Origin: Thermoguttaceae bacterium
Lineage (GTDB): Bacteria; Planctomycetota; Planctomycetia; Pirellulales; Thermoguttaceae
Reading direction: 5' to 3'
DNA: 60,367 bases
Assembly: GCA_017937485.1 (NCBI GenBank)
Contig: JAGBDN010000070.1
Coordinates: 1-60,367 of the forward strand
In this document: one piece after another, positions 26,740 to 36,468 of the stretch
Position numbering within the stretch: the stretch's first letter is position 1
How the letters are laid out: each line of letters opens with the position of its first letter
Made by a program: the position numbers and the translations under genes
Notes under the pieces: model-generated
The model's database searches: none
What the model was told of the DNA's origin: nothing
Seen by the model: only the letters and a program-made list of their open reading frames with translations

Positions 26740-29700
26740 TTACTTCGCGGTCGTTTCGAACGTGTAAACGCCGGAGCCGACTTCGAAAACGGCGGCGTCC
26801 GAACGTTTTTCGTCGACGCGGCGAGCGAAATCGCCCCCGACCGTCGCGGCGCATTCTTGCGTTTTCGCGTCGCAAGGAACGACGACGCAAGCGCTTGCGT
26901 TCGGCGGCACGACGACGTTCAACGTCAGTTTCGTTCGGTCGTCGTTCCAGCGCCACTCGGAAACGATTTCTCCATACGGCGATTCGACGGCCCCGCGCGC
27001 CCACGTCAGCGGTTCGCAACCCGGCGCCGCGATTTCGTTCAAACCGCATTTCGGCTCGACGACAAAGCGTTTGAAACCAACGCTTTCCGGCGCGACGCTC
27101 GCGACGACGACGTCCGGCGCTCCGGCGAGTTTAATCCCGCAAATCGATTGGAAGAACCACGCCGAAATATCGCCGAACATCACGTGATTCAGCGACGTCC
27201 CCTTCGAGTCGTTCCAAGTCTCCCAAAGCGTTCCGGCGCCGTTGCGAATCCAATACCCATACGACGGCATGTCCTCGTTCAGCGCCATCGCCAACGCGAC
27301 GTCGTGCCGCCCGCCTTCGCTAAGCGTTCGCAAGACGTATTTCGCGCCCAAAATCCCGACGTCGAAGCTCGTATCCGCTTTATCGACGGCGCTTAGCAAC
27401 TTCGCGAAAACCGCCGCTTGCTCCGCTTCGGGAAGTCCGGCCGCGACGCCTTGGTGAATCGGGCAAGCCTGCGCGGTAATACTCTCGACCGAGTACGCGC
27501 CGTCGCCCTTGTAAATTGCGGCGTTGTACGACTTGCGAATCTTTTCGGCCAACGCGGAGTACTTTTCGAAATCGGCGTCTTTCCCGAGAATCTTCGCCGT
27601 TTGCGCGACGATTTTCGCGTCGAGGTAATAATACCCGGTCGACGTAACGTCCGCCGGCGTCGTCGTTTTCACCGGGCACCAGTCGCTAAGGCCGTGCGAA
27701 ACGATTCCGTTCGCCAGTTCGCGCGACGTCATGTAATCGACGTATTTCTTCATCGACTCGAAGGAATTTTCGAGAACGCGAACGTCGCCGCGATAAACGT
27801 ACAGGTACCACGGAATCATCACGAGCGCGGAGTCCCACGCCGGGCCGTTCCCCCAAGGATAGCCCCAATCGCCGGTCGGGACGATGCCGGGCAAATTCCC
27901 GTCGGCTTTTTGCTCGTCGCAGAGGTCGGCGATCCACTTCTCGTAACCGACGGTATTTTCCCAGTTATACATCGCCAATTCGGCGGCGAGTTGCGCGTCG
28001 CCCGTCCAACCGTTCTTTTCGCGATGCGGGCAGTCGGTCGGATAACCGGCGACGTAGTTGCCGCGATACGAATTGAGCGTCCACTTTTGAATTTCGTTCA
28101 GAAGCGCGCTCGACGATTCGAACGTCCCCGCCGACGCGAAATCGGTGTTGACGACGCAGATCGTAAAGTCTTCCGGTTTCGGCGCTTGACGCAAGCCGAC
28201 GACTTCGATAAATTGGAAACCGTTGTAAGTGAAGCGCGGCTCGAACGTTTCGCCGTCGGCGCCGTTGCAGAAATAGAAGTCGGTTTGGAACTCGCCCTTA
28301 TACCCGGTCAGATTGGCGGGCGTTCCCTCCATAAAGTGCAGGTCGATGTACGAGCGCTCGATCGCGCCCTTGCCGTCGACGCGCTCCGAATAACGGAAAC
28401 GCACGACGTCCCCCGCCTCTTGCCCGTTCAGCGAAATCCGCGCCCAACCGGCGACGTTCCGTCCCGCGTCGACGACCCAAACGCCCGGCGCGACTTCCTT
28501 AACGCTTTTCGCCGCAAAGGTTTCCGTTACCCGCGACGGCGCGACGTTTTGCGCGGCGAGCCGTTCGTTCGCGACCGGCGCCGGGACGACGACGGCGTTC
28601 CCCAAGATTTCGCGCTTCCAACGCCCGTCGACGATTTCGCCTTGACGGATGCAGTCGAAGAGAACCGGACTCGTCGAGTACGTCCAGCTCGAGTCGGTCG
28701 CGACCGTTTGCGACGTTCCGTCGACGAAGACGAGTTCGAGTTGCGCCCGAACGCGCGGGAAGTCCCGCCAAGGCGCCGCGTCGAAGTTCCAAGTAACGAT
28801 CGAGCGGACGTCGTACCAGCCGTGCCCGAGCAGGAAGCCGAGTTCGCGAATCGTTTTCGACGCGTTTTTCCCGCCGTTTTGGAAGCGGTCGGTAACGTCG
28901 AACACGTTGTAAAGGCAGCGACGGTCGTATCTTGTGAACGCCGGTAGCAGAACCGCGTCGCTAATTTTTTCGCCGTCGAGGTAAGCCTCGAACGTGCCGG
29001 GCGCGCAGACGGCCAGCGTCGCCGACTTCACTTTCTTCGCGACGTCGAACGACTTTTGGAAGAACGGCGAGACCGTTTCGGTTCGGCGGCGGAGTTTTCC
29101 CCAAGGCCCGGCGTCGGCGTCGGCGTACCGGACTTTCGCGGCGCTCCAAGCGTCGGACGACGCGGCGTCAAATTCGAGTCCGTTCCAACCTTTCGTCGGT
29201 TCAAGCGACGCGCTCCAATCGGTTCCGGTCGCGAACGAAACGACGGTTTCCGCCGGAACGCCGAAACGGTTTGGCTCCGCTAAATTCTTCGGAGCGTTCG
29301 ACTTATCGAGCGTTTTCACTTCGAGTTTCGCGATCAACGCCGTCGGGCGCGCCGTTCCGTTTCCAAATTTCGTTCCGGCGTCGTTCTTCGAATCGTTCGG
29401 AACGGCGATCGCGACGACGTTCTTCCCGGGCCGCAAATACGACGAGACGTCGACCGAGCGAAGCTGATCCGGGTTGAAGGCCATTCCGATCGTAAAACCG
29501 ACTTTCGCGCCGTTTACGTAAAGTTCGCACTTTTGATCGGCGGCGAAATAAAGGGTTCCGACGAGGTTTTGCGACTCGAAGTCGCTCGCCGGGCGGTCGA
29601 TTTCGAACTCGCGACGGAAATACTCCGGCGCAAACCCTTGCGGCGTCTCGGTTTCTTTCTCCGACGCGATCCAAGCGGCGCCGGTCAAATCGACGTTCGG

Positions 29701-30198
29701 GCGAACCGTTTCCGGCTGACCGATCCACTCGCCGCGCCAATCCGCCGGGTCGACGACGCCTTGCAACCAAGTCGCCGGTTCGCTCCAAGCGCTCGCGACG
29801 TCGGCGCCGTCCCAAACGCGAACCTTCCAATAATAACGTTGCAGCGACCGCAACGGAGCGCCGTTATATTCGACAAAAACGGAAGAATCGGACGCGACTT
29901 TGCCGCTGTCCCAAACGTCCCCCTCCTCCGCCGCGAGCTTTTCCGGCGTCGACGCGACCAAAACCCGATACGCCGTTTGCGTCAGCGCGTAACCTTTTCC
30001 GCCGCTAACGTCCTTCGACTTCCAACTTAACCGCGGTTTCGCCGTCCCGACGCCGACCGGGTTCGCCGTCGTCTCGACCGTCGTCCCAAACGGTTGCAAC
30101 GTCGACGTTTCCGCCGCGCCGACGCTCGACGCGGTCAGCGACGCCGCCGCCCAAAACGCCAAGGCCAACGCCGCGTTTTTTCCGAATAATCGTTTCAT
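26740..30198 (-). CDS. Secreted alpha-L-rhamnosidase (GH78)
   Basis: Predicted to release terminal alpha-L-rhamnose from polysaccharides or glycosides. The ATG at 30198 follows AAGGGACG and starts a signal peptide (MKRLFGKNAALALAFW-, ending VGAAE), giving 1152 residues; upstream frame to 30384 is not family sequence. Domain order is typical: an N-terminal Fn3-like domain (TQTAYRVLVAS), a lectin-like domain (EYFRREFEI, LYFAADQKCELYVNG), a second sandwich, the alpha/alpha-six barrel with TDCPHREKNGWTGDAQ and NLPGIVPTGDWGYPWG, and a C-terminal beta domain. Expected outside the cytoplasm. A -10 box lies at 30295-30300. Confidence 0.93.
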   Translation of the reverse strand: MKRLFGKNAALALAFWAAASLTASSVGAAETSTLQPFGTTVETTANPVGVGTAKPRLSWKSKDVSGGKGYALTQTAYRVLVASTPEKLAAEEGDVWDSGKVASDSSVFVEYNGAPLRSLQRYYWKVRVWDGADVASAWSEPATWLQGVVDPADWRGEWIGQPETVRPNVDLTGAAWIASEKETETPQGFAPEYFRREFEIDRPASDFESQNLVGTLYFAADQKCELYVNGAKVGFTIGMAFNPDQLRSVDVSSYLRPGKNVVAIAVPNDSKNDAGTKFGNGTARPTALIAKLEVKTLDKSNAPKNLAEPNRFGVPAETVVSFATGTDWSASLEPTKGWNGLEFDAASSDAWSAAKVRYADADAGPWGKLRRRTETVSPFFQKSFDVAKKVKSATLAVCAPGTFEAYLDGEKISDAVLLPAFTRYDRRCLYNVFDVTDRFQNGGKNASKTIRELGFLLGHGWYDVRSIVTWNFDAAPWRDFPRVRAQLELVFVDGTSQTVATDSSWTYSTSPVLFDCIRQGEIVDGRWKREILGNAVVVPAPVANERLAAQNVAPSRVTETFAAKSVKEVAPGVWVVDAGRNVAGWARISLNGQEAGDVVRFRYSERVDGKGAIERSYIDLHFMEGTPANLTGYKGEFQTDFYFCNGADGETFEPRFTYNGFQFIEVVGLRQAPKPEDFTICVVNTDFASAGTFESSSALLNEIQKWTLNSYRGNYVAGYPTDCPHREKNGWTGDAQLAAELAMYNWENTVGYEKWIADLCDEQKADGNLPGIVPTGDWGYPWGNGPAWDSALVMIPWYLYVYRGDVRVLENSFESMKKYVDYMTSRELANGIVSHGLSDWCPVKTTTPADVTSTGYYYLDAKIVAQTAKILGKDADFEKYSALAEKIRKSYNAAIYKGDGAYSVESITAQACPIHQGVAAGLPEAEQAAVFAKLLSAVDKADTSFDVGILGAKYVLRTLSEGGRHDVALAMALNEDMPSYGYWIRNGAGTLWETWNDSKGTSLNHVMFGDISAWFFQSICGIKLAGAPDVVVASVAPESVGFKRFVVEPKCGLNEIAAPGCEPLTWARGAVESPYGEIVSEWRWNDDRTKLTLNVVVPPNASACVVVPCDAKTQECAATVGGDFARRVDEKRSDAAVFEVGSGVYTFETTAK

Positions 30199-30294
30199 TT
30201 TAACGTCCCTTAATACTTGAACGCGTCTTGCCAAGAGTTCAAACGCCGCCGCGACCGTCGCGACCGCCGCCCTCGACGCGTTCCTTTGCCGCCC

Positions 30295-30300
30295 ATTATA
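30295..30300 (-). promoter_or_regulatory. -10 box upstream of GH78 gene
   Basis: The minus strand has GGGTATAATGGG about 100 bases before the ATG, with the same context as the copA -10. No good -35 is visible at 16-18 bases. Confidence 0.4.
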
Positions 30301-30510
30301 CCCGTTCGCCGCCGAAAAATAAAGCGCGTCCGGCGAAAAGTCGCGAAAAAACGTCGAAAACGTCCCGCGCCAAAAGTTAGTCAACGTTTACTTTTGTCGT
30401 TTTTCCCCAAAGAACCGCCAAACGCCAATATTAGAAGCCGCTTACTTTCAGCGATTTCGCCGAACGCGCCCGCTAATCTCCGCCTTTTTTGCAAACGCGT
30501 CGAAATTTCC

Positions 30511-30539
30511 TTGCAATCGCCCGTCCTTTGCGTTAAAAT
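30511..30539 (+). promoter_or_regulatory. Promoter of alpha/beta hydrolase gene
   Basis: TTGCAA (30511-30516), 17 bases, TAAAAT (30534-30539), about 95 bases before the ATG at 30633. Confidence 0.75.
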
Positions 30540-30632
30540 AAGAAAGACGGCGTTTTCGAGCGCCGCGCCGCCGACGCGTTTTCGCTAACGCGTTGCGACC
30601 GTTTGCTTTCCGTTCAACGCAGGAGGTTCCCG

Positions 30633-31529
30633 ATGCGTTCCGTTTCCGCTTTCTTTCGTTCGCTTGCCGCGCCGACGCTCCTGTCGACCGCCCTCGCGTT
30701 TCCCCTATTCCCCCCGTTTTCTCCATTTTCCGCGTTCGAAAGCGCCGCGACGCCGACCGTTTTCGCCGACGAAGTCCCGGAAGGCGCCGCGACGCGAGTC
30801 GAGTTCGTCGCGTTCGACGGAACGACGCAACGTTATTTCGAGCGGCTCCCTGAAAATTTCGACCCGAACCGCCCGACGACGCTCTTGATCGCGTTGCACG
30901 GGCACGGCTCCGACGGGGCGCAAATTTTCGCCGGAAAGTACGCCGAATTTAACGCGCTACTCGACGTCGCGGCGGAACGCGGCGCGATCGTCGTCTCCCC
31001 CGATTACCGCGACAGGACGTCTTGGATGGGTCCGGCGGCGGAAAAGGACGTCGCGCAAATCGTCGCGGAACAACGAGATAAGCGCAACGTCGCTCGCGTC
31101 GTTATTTCCGGCGCGTCGATGGGCGGCTCCTCGGCGCTGACCTTCGCGGTTCGGCGGCCCGACCTAATCGACGGCGTCGTATCGATCAACGGAACGGCGA
31201 ACCACCTTGAATACGAGAAGTTTCAAGACGCGATTTCGGCGTCGTTCGGCGGCTCGAAAACGGAAGTTCCGCTCGAGTATAAAAACCGGAGCGCAGAGTA
31301 TTTTCCGGAACGCTTAATCGATAAACCGTCGGCGTTTACGTTGGGCGGTCGCGACGAAATCGTTCCGCCGGACTCCGCGAAACGCCTCGCCGAAACGCTT
31401 CAAAAAATCGGCGGCGACGTCCTCCTTCTTTACCGACCGGAAGGCGGCCATTCGACGACTTACGACGACGTCCGCGCCGCCGCCGAATTCGTTTTCGACG
31501 CGCTCGAAAAAAACAACGACGTCGAGTAA
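30633..31529 (+). CDS. Secreted alpha/beta hydrolase (esterase-like)
   Basis: A 298-residue exported hydrolase. The ATG at 30633 is chosen over 30603 because AGGAGG (30621-30626) lies before it. The N-terminus is a long hydrophobic, Pro/Phe-rich signal (about 1-46). The fold has the oxyanion region LLIALHGHGSDG, the nucleophile elbow GASMGG, the acid in GGRDEIVPP and the histidine in EGGHST, a complete catalytic triad. It resembles feruloyl- or acetylxylan-type esterases and other PHB-depolymerase-like hydrolases, which suits the neighbouring glycosidases, but the substrate is unknown. Confidence 0.87.
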   Translation: MRSVSAFFRSLAAPTLLSTALAFPLFPPFSPFSAFESAATPTVFADEVPEGAATRVEFVAFDGTTQRYFERLPENFDPNRPTTLLIALHGHGSDGAQIFAGKYAEFNALLDVAAERGAIVVSPDYRDRTSWMGPAAEKDVAQIVAEQRDKRNVARVVISGASMGGSSALTFAVRRPDLIDGVVSINGTANHLEYEKFQDAISASFGGSKTEVPLEYKNRSAEYFPERLIDKPSAFTLGGRDEIVPPDSAKRLAETLQKIGGDVLLLYRPEGGHSTTYDDVRAAAEFVFDALEKNNDVE

Positions 31530-31712
31530 CGAACCGTCGGCGACGTTCGCTCCAAACATTGACGTTGCATCCTTTATAAAAAACGAAAACATTTTTGAAA
31601 AGAGACTTTTTCGACGCCGTTTTCAAAAACTAAAGAACGCTTTTCGACGCCCGACGTCGAACGCGCCTTTTCGCAACCTTTCCCCTTTATTTTTAACGAT
31701 TAAGGTTTTTAT

Positions 31713-34700
31713 ATGACGCTTAACAATCCGTTTCTTGCGCTTCTCGGAGCCGTCGCGCTCTCGGTCGCGCCCGTCTTCTCGACGAGCGTTCGCGCCGAGT
31801 CGCCGACCGCCGAAACGCCCCCGAAAGTCGTCGTCGAAATCGACGGCGTCGTCCGCCAACCGTCGTTCGGAACCGTCGCCGGTTCTTGGTTTTACAACGC
31901 GGGCCCGGACGGTTCGCAACTCCTTTTGCTCGGCTTTCCGAAGGGCGGCGTCGAGCAAGCGCCGAATTACCGTCTCGTCGCCGATTTGAACTCGGAGTCG
32001 GTCGTTCGTTTGACGATTCCGGTCGCGGCGCCGCGCGAACTCGCCTCCGCAAGTTGTCAAATTAAACAACTTGGCTCCGTTCCGGCGACGCTCGCTTGGT
32101 CGCGCGATTCGGGAACCGACGCCGTCGAGTTCGCCGTCGCGCCTTCCGCGACGACGCTCGAAACCGAATTTCCGTCGACCGACGGCGCGCTCATATTGAC
32201 GATTTATGCGCCGAATTTCGACGCTAAGTCGTCAAACGCCGATTCAAACGCAACCATTGCCGATAAATTGACTTGCGCCGTCGAAATTTCCGATTTTAAA
32301 ACAACGACGCGCCCGGTCGCCGCTCCTCTTTCCCTCGAACCGACGCGCAAACCGCAGTCGCTCGAGCCGATTCAAACGTCGCCCGACTTCCGTCCGACGC
32401 TCGCAAACGCCGCGATCGCTTGGGATTGGCGCCTTCAAGACGGAATCGGAACGGAGCGCGAACCGCGAACGTTTCTTCAAGCGCTCGAAAAGCAACTCCC
32501 GCAAGGGCGCGCGCTTCTCAACGACTTAAGCGCGTCGATCGACGACGGAACGTTCGACAATTTAAGCGATTACAACCCCAATATCGGCGAAAAAATCGAC
32601 GCGTTCGCGCCGCGCCTCGACGGTTGGAACGCCGCTTGGGCCGATTTTGAAAAGCGTTTCAACGAATTAAAAATCAAAAGCGCCAAGCAAGCCGCCGACG
32701 CGACGACCGCCGTCCAACTCGACGGCGACGCCGAGTCGCTTTGGCGCGAAGTCCGAACGTTAAAACGTCAAATTTTGGTCGAGTCGCCCTTGTTCCAATT
32801 CGGCTCGCTACTCTTTGTCAAACACGCGCCGGGCGTTATGTCGCACCAACTTACGCAAGTTTACGGCTACTGCGCGCGCCCCGGCGGCGGCCTCTTCGTC
32901 CTCGACGAACCCGGTCGCTCGATGAAAACTCGCGACATTACGCCGCGCAACTTGCCGCTCGGCTCTTATATGACGCCGGAGCTATCCTTCGACGGCAAAA
33001 CGCTTTACTTCGCTTACTGCGAAACGCCGTCGACGCCGAAAATTTGGCGCGACCCCGAGACGATGGAGCGCCGCTTTCACCTTTACAAGACGTCGCTTGA
33101 CCAACTTCTCGACGGAAAAAGCGTCGACGCAACCCGTTTAACCGACGGCCCTTACGACGACTTCTCGCCTCTTCTTCTTCCGGACGGCGATCTTGTTTTC
33201 TGTTCGACGCGACGCGGCGGCTTCCACCGTTGCGGCGCCGGGCCCTGTTACGTTTACACGTTGACGCGTTCCAAAGGGGACGGCTCCGACGCGCGCCCGA
33301 TTTCCTTCCACGAAACGAACGAATGGAACCCTTGCCTAATGTCCGACGGTCGCGTCGTTTACACGCGTTGGGATTACGTCGACCGCGACGCCGTGTACTA
33401 CCAAAATCTTTGGTCGACGCGGCAAGACGGAACCGACGTCCGCATTCATTACGGCAACAACACCTTCAACCCCTGCGGCCTTTGGGAGTCGAAGGCGATT
33501 CCCGGCTCGTCGAAAACGCTCGCGATCGCCGGGCCGCACCACGGTATGAGCGCCGGAACCGTTGTTACGATCGACGTTAGCCGCGCCGTCGACGGCCCGG
33601 AACCGCTCGAGCGACTCACGCCGGAAGTCCGTTTCCCCGAGGGCGAAGCGCCGCTTCCGCTCGTTCCGCAACTCCCGCATTTAAGCGACTTCGATTACGT
33701 TCCGTCCGGTTTTTGGCAAGCGACGCGGGAAGCGGAGCGCGCCGAGCAAACGGTCGAGGAACGCCGTTGGCCGGTTCACAATTTCAAGTCGCCGCACCCG
33801 CTTTCGGAGAAATACTTCGTCGCGTCGTACAGTTACGACAAGCTGATCGGCGAGGCGGGCCCGAACATTCCAAATCAATACGGCGTCTACTTTTGCGACG
33901 CGTTCGGGAACCGCGAACTCGTTTACCGCGACCCGAATATTTCGAGCGTTTGGGCGCTCCCGATTCGACCGCGCCCGGTTCCGCCGGTCTCCGCGTCGAC
34001 GCTCGACCCCGCCGCTCGCGACGCCGAGTCGCCAATCGGAACTTTCTTTATGCAAAACGTTTACGAAAGTTGGCCGACGAAACTTCCGGCCAAAATTAAG
34101 TCGCTGCGAATCGTTCAAGTCTTGCCGAAAACGACGCCGAACGCGAACCAGCCGACCGTCGGCGCCGCGAACGCGTCCCCCGGCAAGCAGGTTTTAGGGA
34201 CGGTTCCGGTCGAAGAGGACGGCTCCGCGCACTTCGAAGTTCCAGCTTGCAAACCGTTGTTGTTCCAAGCGTTGGACGAAAACGGACGAATGGTTCAGGG
34301 GATGCGCTCCTTGGTTTATCTCCAACCGGGCGAGTCCGCCGGGTGCGTCGGTTGCCACGAAGACCGAACGGCGGCCGTTCCGAGCGCGAAAACGATCGCG
34401 TCGACGAAGAAACCGGCGCGAATCGAACCCGGCCCGGACGGTTCTAAACCGTTCTCGTTCCCGATTTTAGTTCAACCGATTCTCGACAAGAAATGCGTCT
34501 CTTGCCACAACGCCGAAAAAGCGGAGGGCGGCGTCGATCTAACTTCAACGCCGGAAGGAGCTTACACGAAGTCTTACAACGCCTTGGTCAAACTCGTTCC
34601 TTATACCGCTTGGGGAAATCCGAACGGAAATTACGAGCCGATCACCGAACCCGACCGCTTCGGCTCGCGCCCGAGTCGATTAACTAAACTCTTAAACGAC

Positions 34701-34850
34701 GGACATTACGACGTTAAACTCGACGCCGACGATTGGGAGCGCCTCAACACTTGGCAAGACGTCAACGCGCTTTTCTACGGCACGTTCAACGTCGAAGACC
34801 AAGAGCGGCAGCGTCGCGGCGAACGCATCGACGGGCCCGACCTTGAATGA
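31713..34850 (+). CDS. Secreted HzsA-like protein with two c-type haem sites
   Basis: A 1045-residue exported protein with a signal peptide (about 1-28). The middle part (about 370-840) resembles the planctomycete HzsA-like domain: repeated propeller strands with YMTPELSFDGKTLYFAY, DDFSPLLLPDGDLVFCSTRRGG, MSDGRVVYTRWDYVDRD and AGPHHGMSAGTVV. The C-terminal part has two CxxCH haem-attachment motifs (GCVGCHED and CVSCHNAEK), the second within a small cytochrome-like domain. True hydrazine synthase alpha is an anammox enzyme, while this broader family is widespread in heterotrophic planctomycetes with no known function. A TAAGG lies before the ATG. Likely periplasmic redox protein. Confidence 0.85.
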   Translation: MTLNNPFLALLGAVALSVAPVFSTSVRAESPTAETPPKVVVEIDGVVRQPSFGTVAGSWFYNAGPDGSQLLLLGFPKGGVEQAPNYRLVADLNSESVVRLTIPVAAPRELASASCQIKQLGSVPATLAWSRDSGTDAVEFAVAPSATTLETEFPSTDGALILTIYAPNFDAKSSNADSNATIADKLTCAVEISDFKTTTRPVAAPLSLEPTRKPQSLEPIQTSPDFRPTLANAAIAWDWRLQDGIGTEREPRTFLQALEKQLPQGRALLNDLSASIDDGTFDNLSDYNPNIGEKIDAFAPRLDGWNAAWADFEKRFNELKIKSAKQAADATTAVQLDGDAESLWREVRTLKRQILVESPLFQFGSLLFVKHAPGVMSHQLTQVYGYCARPGGGLFVLDEPGRSMKTRDITPRNLPLGSYMTPELSFDGKTLYFAYCETPSTPKIWRDPETMERRFHLYKTSLDQLLDGKSVDATRLTDGPYDDFSPLLLPDGDLVFCSTRRGGFHRCGAGPCYVYTLTRSKGDGSDARPISFHETNEWNPCLMSDGRVVYTRWDYVDRDAVYYQNLWSTRQDGTDVRIHYGNNTFNPCGLWESKAIPGSSKTLAIAGPHHGMSAGTVVTIDVSRAVDGPEPLERLTPEVRFPEGEAPLPLVPQLPHLSDFDYVPSGFWQATREAERAEQTVEERRWPVHNFKSPHPLSEKYFVASYSYDKLIGEAGPNIPNQYGVYFCDAFGNRELVYRDPNISSVWALPIRPRPVPPVSASTLDPAARDAESPIGTFFMQNVYESWPTKLPAKIKSLRIVQVLPKTTPNANQPTVGAANASPGKQVLGTVPVEEDGSAHFEVPACKPLLFQALDENGRMVQGMRSLVYLQPGESAGCVGCHEDRTAAVPSAKTIASTKKPARIEPGPDGSKPFSFPILVQPILDKKCVSCHNAEKAEGGVDLTSTPEGAYTKSYNALVKLVPYTAWGNPNGNYEPITEPDRFGSRPSRLTKLLNDGHYDVKLDADDWERLNTWQDVNALFYGTFNVEDQERQRRGERIDGPDLE

Positions 34851-34886
34851 CGCCGCGTCGTTTTGACCGACGATTCTAAACGCTAA

Positions 34887-34930
34887 ACCGCGCCGTCGAC
34901 TTAACTTACCAAGTCGACGGCGCGGTCTTT
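34887..34930 (+). terminator. Terminator after the HzsA-like gene
   Basis: A 16-bp stem ACCGCGCCGTCGACTT (34887-34902) pairs with 34911-34926, followed by CTTTT. Confidence 0.85.
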
Positions 34931-34988
34931 TATCTCGCTTTGCTTTGTCGCAATTACGACGTTTCGAAAAAAATTTCGCCGTCGACCG

Positions 34989-35016
34989 TTGACGCGCGCC
35001 TCAAAACGGCTATACT
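34989..35016 (+). promoter_or_regulatory. Promoter of NifX-like gene
   Basis: TTGACG (34989-34994), 16 bases, TATACT (35011-35016), 50 bases before the ATG. Confidence 0.75.
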
Positions 35017-35066
35017 TAAGATAATGAACTTTCTTCGCAATCCAAGCCAACTAAGGAGGTTTTTCG

Positions 35067-35486
35067 ATGAAAATCGCGGTTCCTTTCGATAACGGGCAAA
35101 TTTTCGGGCATTTCGGCCAAACGCAAACGTTCAAAATTTACGAAACGGACGGTTCGCAAGTCGTTTCGACGCAAACGCTTGCGGCGGACGGTTACGCGCA
35201 CTGCGCTTTGGCGAATCTTCTCGCTAAAGAAAACGTCGACGCGTTGATCTGCGGCGGAATCGGCGGCGGCGCGCTCGCGAAGTTAAACGCCGCCGGAATC
35301 AAGTTTTACGCCGGAGTCTCGGGCGACGCCGACGCCGCGGTCGCCGCGCTGTTGGCGGGCGAAGAAATCGGCGCGACGGGGCCGACTTGCGGCGGACATT
35401 CGCACGATCACGCGCACGGCGGCGGTTGCGGTTGCGGCGGACACGGGCATTCGCACGAAGGCGGCTGCGGTTGCGGCGGACATTGA
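35067..35486 (+). CDS. NifX/NifB-type (Fe-Mo cofactor biosynthesis-like) protein with Cys/His tail
   Basis: A 139-residue cytoplasmic protein of the dinitrogenase iron-molybdenum cofactor family (residues 1-110: MKIAVPFDNGQIFGHFGQ start, ALICGGIGGGALAKL core). In non-fixing anaerobes this family is thought to handle iron-sulfur or metal clusters. The last 30 residues are a glycine-rich tail with repeated HSHDHAHGGGCGCGGH-like units, a likely metal-binding extension. AAGGAGG lies before the ATG. No nitrogenase genes are nearby. Confidence 0.88.
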   Translation: MKIAVPFDNGQIFGHFGQTQTFKIYETDGSQVVSTQTLAADGYAHCALANLLAKENVDALICGGIGGGALAKLNAAGIKFYAGVSGDADAAVAALLAGEEIGATGPTCGGHSHDHAHGGGCGCGGHGHSHEGGCGCGGH

Positions 35487-35520
35487 TTTCGCCTCCAACC
35501 TCAAATTCGCCCGATAAAAA

Positions 35521-35558
35521 AAACGCTCGTCGACGCAAAAATCGACGAGCGTTTTTCG
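35521..35558. terminator. Bidirectional terminator
   Basis: AAACGCTCGTCGA (35521-35533) pairs with TCGACGAGCGTTT (35542-35554) with A- and T-run flanks, between convergent genes. Confidence 0.8.
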
Positions 35559-35632
35559 TTTCCGGCGCGTTGTCCTTCCAACGTTCGACGTTTCCTTAAC
35601 TCCTTATCAAACGTCGGTTTACAAAGCCGCTT

Positions 35633-36406
35633 TTATTCCGTTTTCGCTTCTTTCCCGGCGGCGAACCGCGTCAGTCTCGGCACGAACTCGTTCAGCGACG
35701 GAGTCAACTCCGGGTGCGGGCTGCACAGGATCACGCGCCCCTTCCCATACGGCGCGGCGATAATCGCCGGCGAGTCGATTTGGACGCCCTTGGGCGAGTC
35801 GTTTTCGGCGACCTCCGTTCGGAAATACGCCAAGACGTCGTATTCCGGAAGCGGCTCGTATTGCGCCGGAAGCATTATCGGGCCGTTTTGATACGCGATC
35901 GTCAGCCGTCCGGAGCGGTCGCCGCAAATCCGCTTCCCTTCGTCGGTTAGCTCGATTTCCAGAATCGCTTCGCCGCGTTCCCAGTTCCCCTCTTGCAACT
36001 TCGCGTTAATCAGCCGCCCGGCGTCGCGACTCAAATTGACGAGCCCCATATACGCCCCGGCGCACGTCCCGAGGTACCCGCCGCCGTCGTTCAAAAAGGC
36101 GCGCAACTCCCGCCAGCCGGCGTCGCCGATCGCCCGCGACTCGCCGTTTCCGGAGCCGCCCGGGAAAAGCACGACGTCGAAGTCCCGCAATTTTCCGGCT
36201 TGTATCTCTTCGGCGGAGATATATTTCGCCTCGAAGTTCGGCGCGGCGGCCAAAATTTCCAGCGACGCGTTGGCGCACGTCGGACTCGCGCCGGGCCCGT
36301 TATAAACGGCGGCTCGACAGAGCGTCGTTTCTTGCGCCCAAACCGCGACCGTTCCAAGCGTCGCCGCGACAAGAGTTAGCGCCGCCGTCAACATCGTTCG
36401 TTTCAT
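35633..36406 (-). CDS. Secreted BPL_N / class I amidotransferase-like protein
   Basis: A 257-residue protein with a signal peptide (about 1-24, ending VWAQE). The rest matches the biotin-protein-ligase N-terminal-type glutamine-amidotransferase-like fold: AAVYNGPGA start, VLFPGGSGNG, then the nucleophile-elbow motif GTCAGAY with its cysteine, and CSPHPEL near the end. Such secreted forms occur in planctomycetes; their substrate is unknown. AAAGGAG lies before the ATG. The gene is convergent with the NifX-like gene. Confidence 0.8.
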   Translation of the reverse strand: MKRTMLTAALTLVAATLGTVAVWAQETTLCRAAVYNGPGASPTCANASLEILAAAPNFEAKYISAEEIQAGKLRDFDVVLFPGGSGNGESRAIGDAGWRELRAFLNDGGGYLGTCAGAYMGLVNLSRDAGRLINAKLQEGNWERGEAILEIELTDEGKRICGDRSGRLTIAYQNGPIMLPAQYEPLPEYDVLAYFRTEVAENDSPKGVQIDSPAIIAAPYGKGRVILCSPHPELTPSLNEFVPRLTRFAAGKEAKTE

Positions 36407-36468
36407 TGCGATCTCCTTTAAAATCGGCGTTTAAGCGTTCGTCGTTCGACGTCGCGCCGCCTTGAACG

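Noticed and set aside
31713..34850. Evidence for anammox hydrazine metabolism
   Set aside because: Only an HzsA-like domain is present, with no HzsB/HzsC or Hdh neighbours; this family is common in ordinary planctomycetes.
35067..35486. Evidence for nitrogen fixation
   Set aside because: NifX-like proteins are widespread in non-fixing anaerobes, and no nif structural genes are in the window.
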